Position numbers and translations under genes: made by a program
The notes under the pieces: model-generated
The model's input: the letters and a program-made list of their open reading frames with translations, nothing else
Databases searched by the model: none
What the model was told of the DNA's origin: nothing
Shown: piece after piece, positions 56,854 to 64,000 of the stretch
How the letters are laid out: every line of letters begins with the position of its first letter
Position numbering within the stretch: the stretch's first letter is position 1
Origin: Thiohalospira halophila DSM 15071
GTDB lineage: Bacteria; Pseudomonadota; Gammaproteobacteria; Thiohalospirales; Thiohalospiraceae
Direction of reading: 5' to 3'
DNA: 64,000 nucleotides
Assembly (NCBI RefSeq): GCF_900112605.1
Contig: NZ_FOMJ01000007.1
Span: 1-64,000 of the forward strand

Positions 56854-57419
56854 GATTCGGCTTCCTCCAGGTCGTGGGGGTCGGCGCTCCGGATCCAGGT
56901 GTCGCGCTCCAGGTGCCGGTAGACGTCGCGCAGGATCCGGGCATCGTCCAGGGCATCGTGGCGCTGGTCGCGCTGGCCCCGGTCGACGCCGTAGTAGAGG
57001 GCGAGGTTGTCCAGGCTGTAGATCCGCAGGCCCTCGGCCTGCTCTTCGAGATCAGGCAGGACCCGGCGGGCCAGGGTCTGGGTGCAGATGACCCCGGAGA
57101 TCGCTGGGGGCCGCTCGTCAGCCCGGTCGAACTCGGTCAGCAGGTGGACGATGTCGAAGGGGGCGTTGTGGGCGATGAGCGTGGCCCCGTCCAGGGCCTC
57201 CCGGATGTCGACGGCCACGTCGAGCCAGCGCGGGAGCCCTCGCAGCTGTTCGCGGCTGAGGCCGTGTACCGCGTAGGCGCCGTCGTCGCTCTCGCGCTCG
57301 GGGTCCACGGTCCACAGGCTCTCGCCGCCGGCGCCGTCGACGGCGCCCAGCTGGATGATCCGGTGGCCGGCGCTTATTCGGAAGCCGGTGGTCTCGGTGT
57401 CGATGAAGATCGGGTGCAT
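56850..57419 (-). CDS. DEDDh 3'-5' exonuclease (DnaQ-like)
   Basis: 189 aa. DEDDh motifs: FIDTETTGF (Asp, Glu), IAHNAPFDIVHL (Asp) and QRHDALDDARIL (His, Asp). Probably proofreads or processes DNA ends during phage replication. Start at 57419 has GGGAG 7 nt upstream; an ATG at 57431 has a poorer spacing. Next to the SSB gene, so both act on replicating phage DNA. Confidence 0.88.
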   Translation of the reverse strand: MHPIFIDTETTGFRISAGHRIIQLGAVDGAGGESLWTVDPERESDDGAYAVHGLSREQLRGLPRWLDVAVDIREALDGATLIAHNAPFDIVHLLTEFDRADERPPAISGVICTQTLARRVLPDLEEQAEGLRIYSLDNLALYYGVDRGQRDQRHDALDDARILRDVYRHLERDTWIRSADPHDLEEAES

Positions 57420-57434
57420 GAGGTCTCCCATATC

Positions 57435-57893
57435 CTAGAAGGGGATGTCGTCGTCCATGTGGTCGAAGCCGTTGCCGGTCTGCTGGCCGGCGGGCTGCCC
57501 CTGACCCTGCTGGCCGCCGGCGGTCTGGCCGCCCTGGTCACCGCCCTGCCCTCCCCGGCTGTCGAGCATCTGCATCTCGTTGGCCACCACTTCGGTGGTG
57601 TAGCGGTCCGAGCCGTCCTGGGCCTGCCACTTGCGGGTCTGCAGCTTGCCCTCGATGTAGACCTTGGATCCCTTCTTCAGGTACTGGGCGGCCACTTCGC
57701 CCAGCCGGCCGAAAAGGGATACCCGGTGCCACTCGGTGCGCTCCTGGTTCTCGCCGGTCTGCTTGTCCTTCCACTGCTCACTGGTGGCCAGGCGCAGGTT
57801 GGCGACGGCGGTGCCGTTCTGGGTGTAGCGGACCTCCGGGTCGGCGCCGAGGTTGCCGATGAGGATGACTTTGTTCACTCCGCGGGATGCCAT
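57435..57893 (-). CDS. ssb: Single-stranded DNA-binding protein
   Basis: 152 aa. OB-fold [50 protein letters not shown] and [12 protein letters not shown] (shortened), Gln/Gly-rich linker and the acidic tip MDDDIPF that recruits partners. This is a phage-borne copy. Start ATG 57893. Confidence 0.95.
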   Translation of the reverse strand: MASRGVNKVILIGNLGADPEVRYTQNGTAVANLRLATSEQWKDKQTGENQERTEWHRVSLFGRLGEVAAQYLKKGSKVYIEGKLQTRKWQAQDGSDRYTTEVVANEMQMLDSRGGQGGDQGGQTAGGQQGQGQPAGQQTGNGFDHMDDDIPF

Positions 57894-57921
57894 AACTTTT
57901 ACTCCGCTCTGCTTTTTCTGT

Positions 57922-58398
57922 TCATTCCTCGAGGTACTCCCGCGGGTCGACCTCGATCTCGACCTCCGAGGGCTCGCAGGGCCAGACCGGATACTGCTCG
58001 CCGACCATGGCCACGAGTTCCCGGGCCTTATCCCAGATCGCCGGGTCGGCCTGGTTGGCCTGCATCTCCTCGTCACCAATGCTCGGGTCGGGGCCGTACT
58101 CCTCACCAAGCCACTCGTAGAGGTGGGTCAGCATGAAATCGGCCATCCGCTGTTCGCTCGGGAGGGCCATCGGGACATACCCCACGACCGTCACCGAGGT
58201 CGGTGCATCGGATGGGTCCACCTGTTCATGCTCACCAGCCCGGAATGCCCGCTCCACCGCCTCCTGGGGATCGGCCGGAAGCGTCTCGGCTGCGTCCTCA
58301 TAACCCTTAACCTCCCACCCCTTGATGGGGCGTCCACGGTAGTCTTTCGCCTGCTTATTGCTGGCGCCGCCGTGGTTTATCTGATCACTGTTCTCCAT
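57922..58398 (-). CDS. Hypothetical phage protein, acidic
   Basis: 158 aa, strongly acidic in its second half (DPREYLEE tail) with no recognisable domain. Lies 28 nt upstream of ssb in the same direction. Confidence 0.55.
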   Translation of the reverse strand: MENSDQINHGGASNKQAKDYRGRPIKGWEVKGYEDAAETLPADPQEAVERAFRAGEHEQVDPSDAPTSVTVVGYVPMALPSEQRMADFMLTHLYEWLGEEYGPDPSIGDEEMQANQADPAIWDKARELVAMVGEQYPVWPCEPSEVEIEVDPREYLEE

Positions 58399-58407
58399 GG
58401 GTCTCTC

Positions 58408-59007
58408 CTATACCGCGAGGGCGAGCTGTACCGGCTCGCTGGTGTGTTGTGCGTGGCGTCCACGGTTTCGGCTGTCCGGCGGGATGGCGCCGCCCACTAC
58501 CCGCTCCGCCCACCGGCGGACGGTGGCCACGTTTGCCAGGCGCAGGCGCTGCACCTGGGCCAGCAGGGTGGCGGCGCCGGCGGCCAGGGCCTCGCGCCGG
58601 GTGGTCCAGCGCGGGCCGGTCAGCCGGTCGTCGATGGGGCCGGCATTGATCCAGGTGCCGTCCTGGAGCTGGACCACGCCGATCATCGGCGGCGGGGCGC
58701 GGAAGGTCCGCTCCTCGGTGGACCGGATCATGGCGTCCATCATGGTGTCGCTGGCGCGCTGCTCCGCCGGCGTGCCTCCCCGGCCGAGCTGCCAGGTGTG
58801 CCAGGTCTCCCGCCGGACGGCGCGGCGGTGGGCCATCCACATCACGTCCCATGCGTGGTAGTTGCAGTGCCAGTCGCCACCCGAAAAGAAGATCCGGCCG
58901 CCGTCATACTGGCCGGAGACCTCCAGGCCGTAGACGCCGATCAGCTGGTGGTATCCGCCGGGGCCCGGGGCGACCCGGGCGGGGACGGGGCAGCGGTCGA
59001 GCTTCAC
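58408..59007 (-). CDS. Hypothetical phage protein
   Basis: 199 aa, starting at GTG that overlaps the stop of the small upstream gene (GTGA). A central region DGTWINAGPIDDRLTGPRWTTRREALAAG may be a small DNA-binding or cofactor fold, but no family is recognisable. It lies between the short helical protein and the acidic protein. Confidence 0.55.
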   Translation of the reverse strand: MKLDRCPVPARVAPGPGGYHQLIGVYGLEVSGQYDGGRIFFSGGDWHCNYHAWDVMWMAHRRAVRRETWHTWQLGRGGTPAEQRASDTMMDAMIRSTEERTFRAPPPMIGVVQLQDGTWINAGPIDDRLTGPRWTTRREALAAGAATLLAQVQRLRLANVATVRRWAERVVGGAIPPDSRNRGRHAQHTSEPVQLALAV

Positions 59008-59246
59008 GATTTCGGCTCCGGGAGCGAGCGCTGGTTGCCGGCCAGGAATGCGCTGCCGCTGTCCTGGCCGGTGGCCTCGAGGTATTCCACCTCGGCCTTG
59101 GCGCTGTCGATGAGCCGCGCGGCGGTGTCGTTGATCGACTTGGCCTTGCGGGTCTCGCGGTCCAGCGTCTCGGTGTCGTCGGCGTCCCGCAGGCGCTCCA
59201 GGCTCTCGAATAGGTGATCGCGGAGATCGTCCATTTTGTTCTTCAC
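59004..59246 (-). CDS. Small helical phage protein
   Basis: 80 aa, mostly charged helix (LRDHLFESLERLRDADD) with a Gly-containing tail. Overlaps the HNH gene stop at its start. No family recognised. Confidence 0.55.
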   Translation of the reverse strand: MKNKMDDLRDHLFESLERLRDADDTETLDRETRKAKSINDTAARLIDSAKAEVEYLEATGQDSGSAFLAGNQRSLPEPKS

Positions 59247-59842
59247 ACTGCCTCCTCGGCTTCTCGTATGCGGCGCTTGAGCTGGCCGCGCAGGATGATG
59301 GCGTGGGCCAGCGCGTGCGGGTATCGGGTCCAGATCCCGTTGCGGCGGACGTTATCCGTCTTGCTGATGCACTCGAGGTTCGCCGGGTCCAGGTTGTCTC
59401 GGTCGCCGTCGCGGAAGATGACGATGTGGCCCTCGGGTATGGGGCCGTTGTGCTCTTCCCAGACAATCCGATGGATGTAGCGCCAGTTGAACCTGGCCGG
59501 CCGGTCACGGCGGTCGCTGATCTTCCGCTTCCAGTAGCCGTCCGGGTCGCGGACCTCGGTGCCGACGGGGTGCCAGGTGTGCGGCGTCTGCCCGGGCTGG
59601 AAGCGGGTCTCGGCGCTCCGGCCGCCCGCGATCCAGCGCTGGCCCTTGTTCCAGGGCTTGTGCCCCGCGGGGAAGCGGCCGGCGTTCATGTCCGGATCCT
59701 TGGTCAGGCCCATCTTCCGGGCCTTCTGGCCGATGGCCCGCGCCGGCCGACCCAGGAGGCCGGCGATCACGGTGTTCGGGGTGTCGTGGTACATCACCTC
59801 GAGCCAGGATTCCTCGATCTCGGTCCAGCGGCGGTAGCTCAC
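59243..59842 (-). CDS. HNH endonuclease (phage)
   Basis: 199 aa. An N-terminal helix-turn-helix-like segment (TVIAGLLGRPARAIGQKARKMGL) and an HNH_3-type core with WRYIHRIVWEEHNGPIP, the His-Asp of HIVIFRDGDRDNLDPANLE and the closing NVRRNGIWTRY. GTG start overlaps the upstream stop. Could be a homing-type nuclease or a terminase-associated nuclease. Confidence 0.85.
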   Translation of the reverse strand: MSYRRWTEIEESWLEVMYHDTPNTVIAGLLGRPARAIGQKARKMGLTKDPDMNAGRFPAGHKPWNKGQRWIAGGRSAETRFQPGQTPHTWHPVGTEVRDPDGYWKRKISDRRDRPARFNWRYIHRIVWEEHNGPIPEGHIVIFRDGDRDNLDPANLECISKTDNVRRNGIWTRYPHALAHAIILRGQLKRRIREAEEAV

Positions 59843-60228
59843 GGCTCGTCGGCCTCCAGCGCCCACTTGTCGTCGGTGTACGCGGCGGCCGGGGCGGACC
59901 AGCCGCGGCCGATCTGGCGGTATTCAATCGGGCGGCCGTGGCGGGTGGCGTGGTCGATGCCTTGCTGCATTCCCTCGGTTACGCCGAGGTCGGTGTAGAC
60001 GACGGTGGCGTCTGCGACCTCGCCCCAGACGAGGCCGGCGGCGATGCCGGTGGCGCGCTGCGCGTGGTCCCGGTCGTCCAGTACGTCGGTCAGCAGGCCG
60101 TGGCTGGCGTAGGGGCTGTCGCCCTGGGCGATGCAGTCCTCTTTGGCCGCCCGCAGGTACTCGGCGTGGAGCTGGAGCTGTTCGTCGGTGTCGGCCGCGT
60201 GGGGGCTTTCGATGATTACGCGCCTCAC
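59839..60228 (-). CDS. DUF7768 (deoxyribosyltransferase-like) phage protein
   Basis: 129 aa. VRRVIIESPHAADTDEQL, YLRAAKEDCIAQGDSPYASHGLL, VLDDRDHAQR and VVYTDLGVTEGM match the nucleoside 2-deoxyribosyltransferase-like family often encoded by phages. GTG start (coupled to the stop of the Rz1-like gene). Confidence 0.75.
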   Translation of the reverse strand: MRRVIIESPHAADTDEQLQLHAEYLRAAKEDCIAQGDSPYASHGLLTDVLDDRDHAQRATGIAAGLVWGEVADATVVYTDLGVTEGMQQGIDHATRHGRPIEYRQIGRGWSAPAAAYTDDKWALEADEP

Positions 60229-60491
60229 TCCTCGCCCTCCTCTTCCTCGGCCCACTCGCGCAGCTCGCGGCGGTCGGCGTTGTCGGCGCGGATGACCTGG
60301 CGCATGGTCAGCGCCCAGGACAGGAGCGCGCCGTTGGTGCTACCCATCAGGGCCGGCACCGGAATCGTCTCCATCAGCTCCGCCGGCGGCGTCACCCGCT
60401 GGGTCTCGGTCTGCGTCACCACTTCCGAGCCCCCGCAGCTTGTCAGCAAGGGCATCAGGCAGAGGGCGGCGGCTCCACTGGTCCACCTCAT
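60225..60491 (-). CDS. Rz1-like outer-membrane spanin lipoprotein
   Basis: 88 aa. A lipoprotein signal with LLTSC near residue 19 and a Pro/acidic body. It overlaps the Rz-like gene in a different frame (60340-60491), the classical nested Rz/Rz1 arrangement. O-spanins link the outer membrane to Rz to fuse membranes at lysis. Confidence 0.85.
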   Translation of the reverse strand: MRWTSGAAALCLMPLLTSCGGSEVVTQTETQRVTPPAELMETIPVPALMGSTNGALLSWALTMRQVIRADNADRRELREWAEEEEGEE

Positions 60492-60771
60492 CGTCGGTCT
60501 CCTGCAGTTGGTCGATCTCGGCCCGGAGCTGCCGGGCTTCGTTCTCGATGGCGAGGCGGCGCCGGCGGGCGTCGGCCACGGCTTGCTGGGCGCGCTCGCG
60601 CTCGGCCTGGAGCTGTTCCAGGGCCTCCCGGGTACGCTCGGCGGCGTTCTGGTGGGCCTGGACTCGTTTCTCGGCCACGGCCAGGTCCTCGGCGGTGGCC
60701 TGGTACTGCCACCAGAGGACGGCCGCGACCAGGGCGAGGACGCCGGCGGCGCCCAGGGCCATGCGGCTCAT
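60340..60771 (-). CDS. Rz-like inner-membrane spanin
   Basis: 143 aa. An N-terminal membrane helix (about 5-22, LGAAGVLALVAAVLWWQYQ) and a long periplasmic coiled coil (about 25-90). The Rz1 gene is embedded within its C-terminal part in another frame. Starts with ATG that overlaps the holin-like stop (ATGA). Confidence 0.85.
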   Translation of the reverse strand: MSRMALGAAGVLALVAAVLWWQYQATAEDLAVAEKRVQAHQNAAERTREALEQLQAERERAQQAVADARRRRLAIENEARQLRAEIDQLQETDDEVDQWSRRPLPDALADKLRGLGSGDADRDPAGDAAGGADGDDSGAGPDG

Positions 60772-61073
60772 GCCTCGCCCCCAACGGCCCGGCGGGCGCG
60801 AGCGGTGACCATCTCCAGCGCGGAGTCGGCCAGGTAGCCGGCGCCGAATGCGGTCAGGAGGGAGAGCTGCCCGGTCTCCGCCAGGACGCCGTAGGCGGCG
60901 AGCGCTCCGCCGGCGGCGAGCGCGGTCTTGTACGGCCGCTGGGAGAGCCAGCCGGCCAGGGTCTGGCCGTCGCCGCTCTCTCGGGCTTCGACGACCCGGG
61001 CGAGGATGTGGCAGGCGAGGCCGACCAGGAGCATGGCGAGCGCGGGGGCGTGGGTGGTCAGGAGTTCCGGCAT
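60768..61073 (-). CDS. Candidate phage holin
   Basis: 101 aa with two or three hydrophobic segments (LAMLLVGLACHILARVV, TALAAGGALAAYGVL, LLTAFGAGYLADSALEMV) and a charged tail, directly upstream of the spanin genes. No sequence match to a known holin family, so the call rests on size, topology and position. Confidence 0.6.
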   Translation of the reverse strand: MPELLTTHAPALAMLLVGLACHILARVVEARESGDGQTLAGWLSQRPYKTALAAGGALAAYGVLAETGQLSLLTAFGAGYLADSALEMVTARARRAVGGEA

Positions 61074-61402
61074 GCCTGCGCCTCCCCCGCCTTGGCGGCG
61101 ATGTTGATCCACAAGAGAGAGAGCAGGTAAGCCACGCCGGCCACCGTCCAGCCCGCAACGGCAAGAGTTGCGCCGGCGCCGATGGATGCCGGGAAATAGA
61201 CCCACCTGTGCGCTTTTTCTTCTTCCTTGGGCGGCTTCTCGGCAAAGGAAAAGCCAGAGAGGATCATCATCGGAATCAGCGCCCAGACAATTACCGCTGC
61301 AATATTCCCGGCCCATTCCTGGCCGCCCCAGTAGCTCGCACCGACGAGGCCGGCGATAGATCCGTTGATCGCTATATTGGTGAGGGTTGCTTTCAGCTTC
61401 AT
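61058..61402 (-). CDS. Phage membrane protein, unknown (possible holin or antiholin)
   Basis: 114 aa with three or four hydrophobic segments (GSIAGLVGASYWGG, GNIAAVIVWALIPMMILSGFSF, GAGATLAVAGWTVAGVAYLLSLL) and a charged KPPKEEEKAH loop. It overlaps the 3' neighbour. The upstream 5' region is duplicated ahead of another gene at 61577-61655. Confidence 0.55.
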   Translation of the reverse strand: MKLKATLTNIAINGSIAGLVGASYWGGQEWAGNIAAVIVWALIPMMILSGFSFAEKPPKEEEKAHRWVYFPASIGAGATLAVAGWTVAGVAYLLSLLWINIAAKAGEAQACRNS

Positions 61403-61437
61403 GCCTTCCGTCCTTATTTCCCGATTCTGATGGGGTG
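61362..61437. repeat. Duplicated leader, copy 1 (pairs with 61577-61655)
   Basis: Around the start of the 114-aa membrane protein gene, the minus strand reads IRIxK-stop, GGACGGAAGG, ATG and then M-x-x-K-x-T-L-x-N. The same arrangement is repeated about 215 nt upstream. Local identity is high over about 70 nt. Confidence 0.8.
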
Positions 61438-61451
61438 TTCGGTCCGTTCAC

Positions 61452-61619
61452 TCACTGCGTCCCTCCTGTTCGGTCTGTAACGGTCATCGGCGGGATCCGT
61501 ACAACGGCCCCGCACCAGGGGCAGGTCACCGCTACCCCGCCCGGCACGTCGCGCCAGACCATGCAAGTCGTGCAGCGACCGTTGACGGATAGATTGATGA
61601 GGGTGCCTTTCACGCTCAT
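61452..61619 (-). CDS. 55-aa zinc-ribbon-like phage protein
   Basis: 55 residues, too short to be obvious: MSVKGTLINLSVNG, then CTTC and CPWC motifs 15 residues apart that would bind zinc, and a Thr-rich tail. It begins with the duplicated leader (RBS GGAAGG) and its stop overlaps a tiny 13-codon frame ending in IRIGK. Confidence 0.65.
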   Translation of the reverse strand: MSVKGTLINLSVNGRCTTCMVWRDVPGGVAVTCPWCGAVVRIPPMTVTDRTGGTQ

Positions 61620-61655
61620 TCCTTCCGTCCTTATTTCCGGATTCTGATAAGGTTT
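61577..61655. repeat. Duplicated leader, copy 2 (pairs with 61362-61437)
   Basis: Contains the end of the 52-aa upstream gene (IRIRK-stop), the GGACGGAAGG ribosome site and the start of the zinc-ribbon gene. The mirror copy carries the end of another frame (IRIGK-stop) and the start of the membrane protein gene. Confidence 0.8.
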
Positions 61656-61789
61656 CCGCAGCCATCCGTGTAAACTGGCCCGTTAACCATTTCCCATTCC
61701 CTGAACCTCACCCCGTATAAAAACCAGATCACCGTGGAAGTCGCCGGGTCCAGGCGGACCGAAGTGGTGGTTTTGCTGGGAATGTTCAT
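61631..61789 (-). CDS. Small phage protein, 52 aa
   Basis: 52 aa starting at an ATG with GAGGAAGTGGC upstream; the sequence MNIPSKTTTSVRLDPATS continues to a CGNLIRIRK end. No family recognised. It overlaps the 106-aa gene upstream by 4 nt and its 3' end belongs to the duplicated leader. Confidence 0.55.
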   Translation of the reverse strand: MNIPSKTTTSVRLDPATSTVIWFLYGVRFREWEMVNGPVYTDGCGNLIRIRK

Positions 61790-62106
61790 GCCACTTCCTC
61801 GTCTCGGCCCCAGCTCACGTCGGTGCCGCATTCCTCGGGGGGAGTCTCCGCCTCAACCAATGGCCGCCCGCAGAAGGGGCAGTGGCGCATACCCATTTCC
61901 GTGGGGCGGGCATCTTCCGTCCAGAACTCGCGCCCGCAGGACGTGCCGAATATCAGTTCGGCCCCCTCCTGCCAGGAGCAGAAAACCGCCCGCTCCTCTT
62001 CCGGAAGCGTCCCGTCATGAACCCGCTGTGCCAGTTCGCGGGCACCTGCCCAGCGCAGGAGCTGCATCGCCGGGTGCCCGATTAGGTTGTGAACAGGCCA
62101 GTTCAT
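61786..62106 (-). CDS. Phage protein with C-terminal CPFCGRPL zinc-ribbon motif
   Basis: 106 aa. An N-terminal hydrophobic-aromatic region (NWPVHNLIGHPAMQLL) and a late HCPFCGRPLVEA motif plus an earlier Cys in FGTSCGREFW, suggesting a zinc ribbon. Unknown function. Overlaps the lysozyme-like gene by 4 nt. Confidence 0.6.
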   Translation of the reverse strand: MNWPVHNLIGHPAMQLLRWAGARELAQRVHDGTLPEEERAVFCSWQEGAELIFGTSCGREFWTEDARPTEMGMRHCPFCGRPLVEAETPPEECGTDVSWGRDEEVA

Positions 62107-62606
62107 GCCGTCACCTCGTCTTCGCCGGAGTGCAGGGCCTCGGTGACGGCCTCGATGTAGTGCTCGACGGTGCCGGCGCCCTGGTCGGTGTTGTAGTGGC
62201 GCTTCCAGTAGTCCGCCTGGGCCTCCAGGTCGCCGGAGAGCGGCAGGGGCTCGGAGACGCGGTAGTAGTGGACGCGGGCCATTGCGGCGGCGTAGAAAAG
62301 GTTACCGGTGAGCGCTCCTCCTGCTTTAGCGAGCGTCCGCCGGCCCTCCAGCCCGTCAATTGCTAACTCCAGTTCGCCACGGTATCCCAGGAAGTTGTCC
62401 CAGATGTCCCTCTCGGTCGCCGGCTCCATCTGCCACAGCCCCAGCGCGGGGCCACCGCCGAGCTGCTGGAGGTACTGCAAACCGCTCTCGGTGATGGCGG
62501 TGCCGAGCAGCAGCTCCTCGGCTTCTTCGGTGTGCGGGATTTCGGGGTCCAGGTGGGCCAGCGTGGGCCGGATCACCAGATCCATGAGTTGGTCGGGGCT
62601 CAGCAT
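62103..62606 (-). CDS. Lysozyme-like phage protein (candidate endolysin or tail lysozyme)
   Basis: 167 aa. GTAITESGLQ with candidate catalytic Glu40, followed by GPALGLWQMEPATERDIWDNFLGYR, resembles the goose-lysozyme/SLT arrangement (ES ... GL.Q). It has no signal peptide, so it would need the nearby holin-like proteins. Close to spanins and holin candidates, forming a lysis cassette. The start overlaps the methyltransferase stop by 7 nt. Confidence 0.65.
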   Translation of the reverse strand: MLSPDQLMDLVIRPTLAHLDPEIPHTEEAEELLLGTAITESGLQYLQQLGGGPALGLWQMEPATERDIWDNFLGYRGELELAIDGLEGRRTLAKAGGALTGNLFYAAAMARVHYYRVSEPLPLSGDLEAQADYWKRHYNTDQGAGTVEHYIEAVTEALHSGEDEVTA

Positions 62607-63124
62607 GCCGCCTCCTTCTGGGTGCGTTTGTCGGGGATCGCGATTACGCCGCCGGCCGGGGCCTCTACGCGCCACGGGGTCCAGATCGGCACGATGGAGC
62701 CCTTGGGGTTGCCCTCCTGGGGCTGGCCGTTGGCGTCCAGGAATGCGATCCGGCGGGTGGTGATGTAGATGGCGCTCGCGTTGGGGTGGACCGCGTTCTG
62801 ATACCACTCGGTGCTGCGGTCGTCCGGCAGCAGGCCGATGACGATGGAGCCGTGGGAGGCCTCATGGGCGGCCTTACGGCACCAGGCGCCGGGGTCGCTG
62901 TAGGGCGGGTTCATCCAGCAGACCTCGTTCTTCGGCCACGGCCGCGCCAGGGCGTCGTCCTCGGCCGTCCAGTAGTTCGGCGCCTTGGCGGTCTCGGGTT
63001 CGGCGCAGACGTCCAGCGTCGGCTCCACGCCCAGCTCGGTGCAGATGGCGTGGTAGACCGGCCAGGGCGTGCCGCGGCGGTCGCGCTCCTCCTTGGGGGT
63101 GCGGCTTCGGGCGTAGGCGTCCAT
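62600..63124 (-). CDS. Phage DNA N-6-adenine methyltransferase
   Basis: 174 aa. NPPYS in EVCWMNPPYSDPGAWC is the Dam-type catalytic motif (DPPY/NPPY), with GSIVIGLLPDDRSTEWY downstream. The short single-domain layout matches PF05869-like phage Dam enzymes. Possibly protects phage DNA from host restriction. Overlaps its neighbours by 1-7 nt. Confidence 0.88.
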   Translation of the reverse strand: MDAYARSRTPKEERDRRGTPWPVYHAICTELGVEPTLDVCAEPETAKAPNYWTAEDDALARPWPKNEVCWMNPPYSDPGAWCRKAAHEASHGSIVIGLLPDDRSTEWYQNAVHPNASAIYITTRRIAFLDANGQPQEGNPKGSIVPIWTPWRVEAPAGGVIAIPDKRTQKEAAC

Positions 63125-63642
63125 CAGGAAACCCCTTTCATAAATACGAGCCAGTGGGTCTTCCCGGCGCGGCCCGCCTGCTGGCCGAACAGCGGCTTTC
63201 CGGGGGCGAGCGGCAGGACCTCACGTAGCGGCACCTGGGTTTCGTTCCACTTGAAGACGAGCGTCCCTTCGGGCTTGAGGACTCGCCAGCACTCAGAGAA
63301 GCCCTGGCGGAGGTCCGATCGCCAGTCATCGCCGAGCTTCCCGTAACGGGCCGCCATCCAGCTGCGGTCGCCGGCCCGCTCCAGGTGCGGCGGGTCGAAG
63401 GCGACCAGCGGGAACGACGCATCGGCGTACGGGAGCGCCCGGAAGTCGAGCTCCACGTCCGGCTCGATCTTCAGGACCCGGCGACCGTCCTCGCGGCCGT
63501 GGGAGCGGTCGGTTACCTCCCGGGTCTCCGTGCGGCAGTCACCGAAGACGGCGGCCGGGTTTGTCGGGTCGAACCACATGGAGCGCGGCCCACAGCAGGC
63601 GTCCAGGATGCGCGGCCCGGAGGCCTCGTTCGGGGCGTTCAT
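63124..63642 (-). CDS. Phage class I SAM-dependent methyltransferase
   Basis: 172 aa. LDACCGPRSMWFDPTNP begins a SAM-binding region (a motif I variant), then VAFDPPHLERAG is a DPPH catalytic motif and GFSECWRVLKPEGTLVFKW the following strand. Likely DNA or nucleotide substrate, not determined. Its ATG overlaps the stop of the next small gene (ATGA). Confidence 0.8.
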   Translation of the reverse strand: MNAPNEASGPRILDACCGPRSMWFDPTNPAAVFGDCRTETREVTDRSHGREDGRRVLKIEPDVELDFRALPYADASFPLVAFDPPHLERAGDRSWMAARYGKLGDDWRSDLRQGFSECWRVLKPEGTLVFKWNETQVPLREVLPLAPGKPLFGQQAGRAGKTHWLVFMKGVS

Positions 63643-63740
63643 CCCGCCACCTCAACCAGGAACCGCAGGCCTTCCAAGAACAGAGTCCCCAGGACGAAGC
63701 CAGCGAGAGCAACCAAAAAACGGATCGTGTAGCTATTCAT
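63639..63740 (-). CDS. 33-aa single-helix phage protein
   Basis: Starts with MNSYTIRFLVALAGFVLGTL and ends with FLVEVAG, so it is a tiny membrane protein with one helix. ATGA overlap with the methyltransferase gene and the next gene upstream supports translation; too short for most gene callers. Confidence 0.6.
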   Translation of the reverse strand: MNSYTIRFLVALAGFVLGTLFLEGLRFLVEVAG

Positions 63741-63991
63741 GCCACCCCCTCCCGGTCCTGCCGCATCGCGTCCAGCGCGAGGGCGTCCACGGTGTCGGCC
63801 AGGTAGGTGAGCCAGGCGCGCTCGTCGCCCTGGCTCACGTCCGCCGCTCCCCGCAGGCGGGCGCCGAAGCGCTCCACCATCAGCGGGAGGTCGGCGGGCA
63901 GAAACTCGATGGAGTTGCGAAGGTCCTGGATGGCGATGTACCACAGGACCGCGGCGCGGGCGGCGGTCGATAGGCTTACGGCCCCGGGCAT
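63737..63991 (-). CDS. Hypothetical phage protein
   Basis: 84 aa, helical (AARAAVLWYIAIQDLRNSIEF, VERFGARLRGAADVSQ). No family recognised. Last complete gene at the right edge. Confidence 0.5.
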   Translation of the reverse strand: MPGAVSLSTAARAAVLWYIAIQDLRNSIEFLPADLPLMVERFGARLRGAADVSQGDERAWLTYLADTVDALALDAMRQDREGVA

Positions 63992-64000
63992 GGATGCGGG

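Larger units (their letters stand above)
55399..64000. mobile_element. Prophage, integrase end (right end beyond the window)
   Basis: All genes from 55596 to the right edge are on the minus strand, overlap by 1-7 nt, and include an integrase, DUF4224 protein, SSB, DEDDh exonuclease, HNH endonuclease, Rz/Rz1 pair, holin-like proteins, a lysozyme-like protein and methyltransferases. No structural genes are in view, so the rest of the phage lies further right. The left boundary must lie between msrP (55342) and 55595; I could not see the attachment core because the second attachment site is outside the window. Confidence 0.88.

Overview
The window is GC-rich bacterial chromosome with densely packed, often ATGA/GTGA-overlapping genes. 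Gene content points to a Gram-negative gammaproteobacterium: EF-P with the EpmA/EpmB lysylation pair, RimK, EttA, HtpX, a Kdo-transferase-like protein and the glyA-nrdR-ribDE-ribBA-ribH-nusB order. SoxB, a truncated HdrB-like subunit at the left edge, three DsrE-fold proteins, two rhodanese fusions and a TauE/SafE-type exporter suggest a sulfur oxidiser, probably a halophilic Ectothiorhodospiraceae/Thiohalospira-like organism. The lineage is inferred from gene content, not from a database match.

Layout. 1-2.8 kb: HdrB-like fragment, two small conserved proteins, a short Kdo-transferase-like gene. 2.85-5.4 kb: a coupled operon of a LexA/UmuD-like S24 autoprotease without a DNA-binding domain, a coiled-coil membrane protein and a von Willebrand-like lipoprotein. 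5.4-10.4 kb: SCO, Psd, DUF3330, then the EF-P module and a GNAT protein. 10.5-15.4 kb: FimX-like degenerate GGDEF/EAL protein, HtpX, SulP-STAS transporter. 15.5-19.9 kb: xseB-ispA-dxs and queD-folE2. 20-28.1 kb: thiL-pgpA and the riboflavin operon. 28.3-35.2 kb: HDAC-like deacetylase, rimB-rimK-AstE-like genes, membrane protein, ettA and a DUF815 ATPase. 35.2-44.4 kb: DsrE and ArsR-rhodanese genes, an ArsS-like radical SAM gene with two sugar-transferase genes, a TVP38-rhodanese fusion, a sterol-desaturase-like enzyme, a BaiN-like flavoprotein and the exporter.

44.4-48.15 kb is a sharply AT-richer island carrying one large PHP + SMC-like ATPase gene, the clearest horizontally acquired defence candidate. 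A class-3 lipase, katG, soxB (separated from katG by a strong hairpin terminator) and msrPQ follow.

From about 55.4 kb to the right edge lies the integrase end of a prophage, all on the minus strand: integrase, DUF4224 protein, DEDDh exonuclease, SSB, several small proteins, HNH endonuclease, a nested Rz/Rz1 spanin pair, holin-like membrane proteins, a lysozyme-like protein and two methyltransferases. The prophage continues beyond the window. I saw no rRNA, tRNA or CRISPR array.
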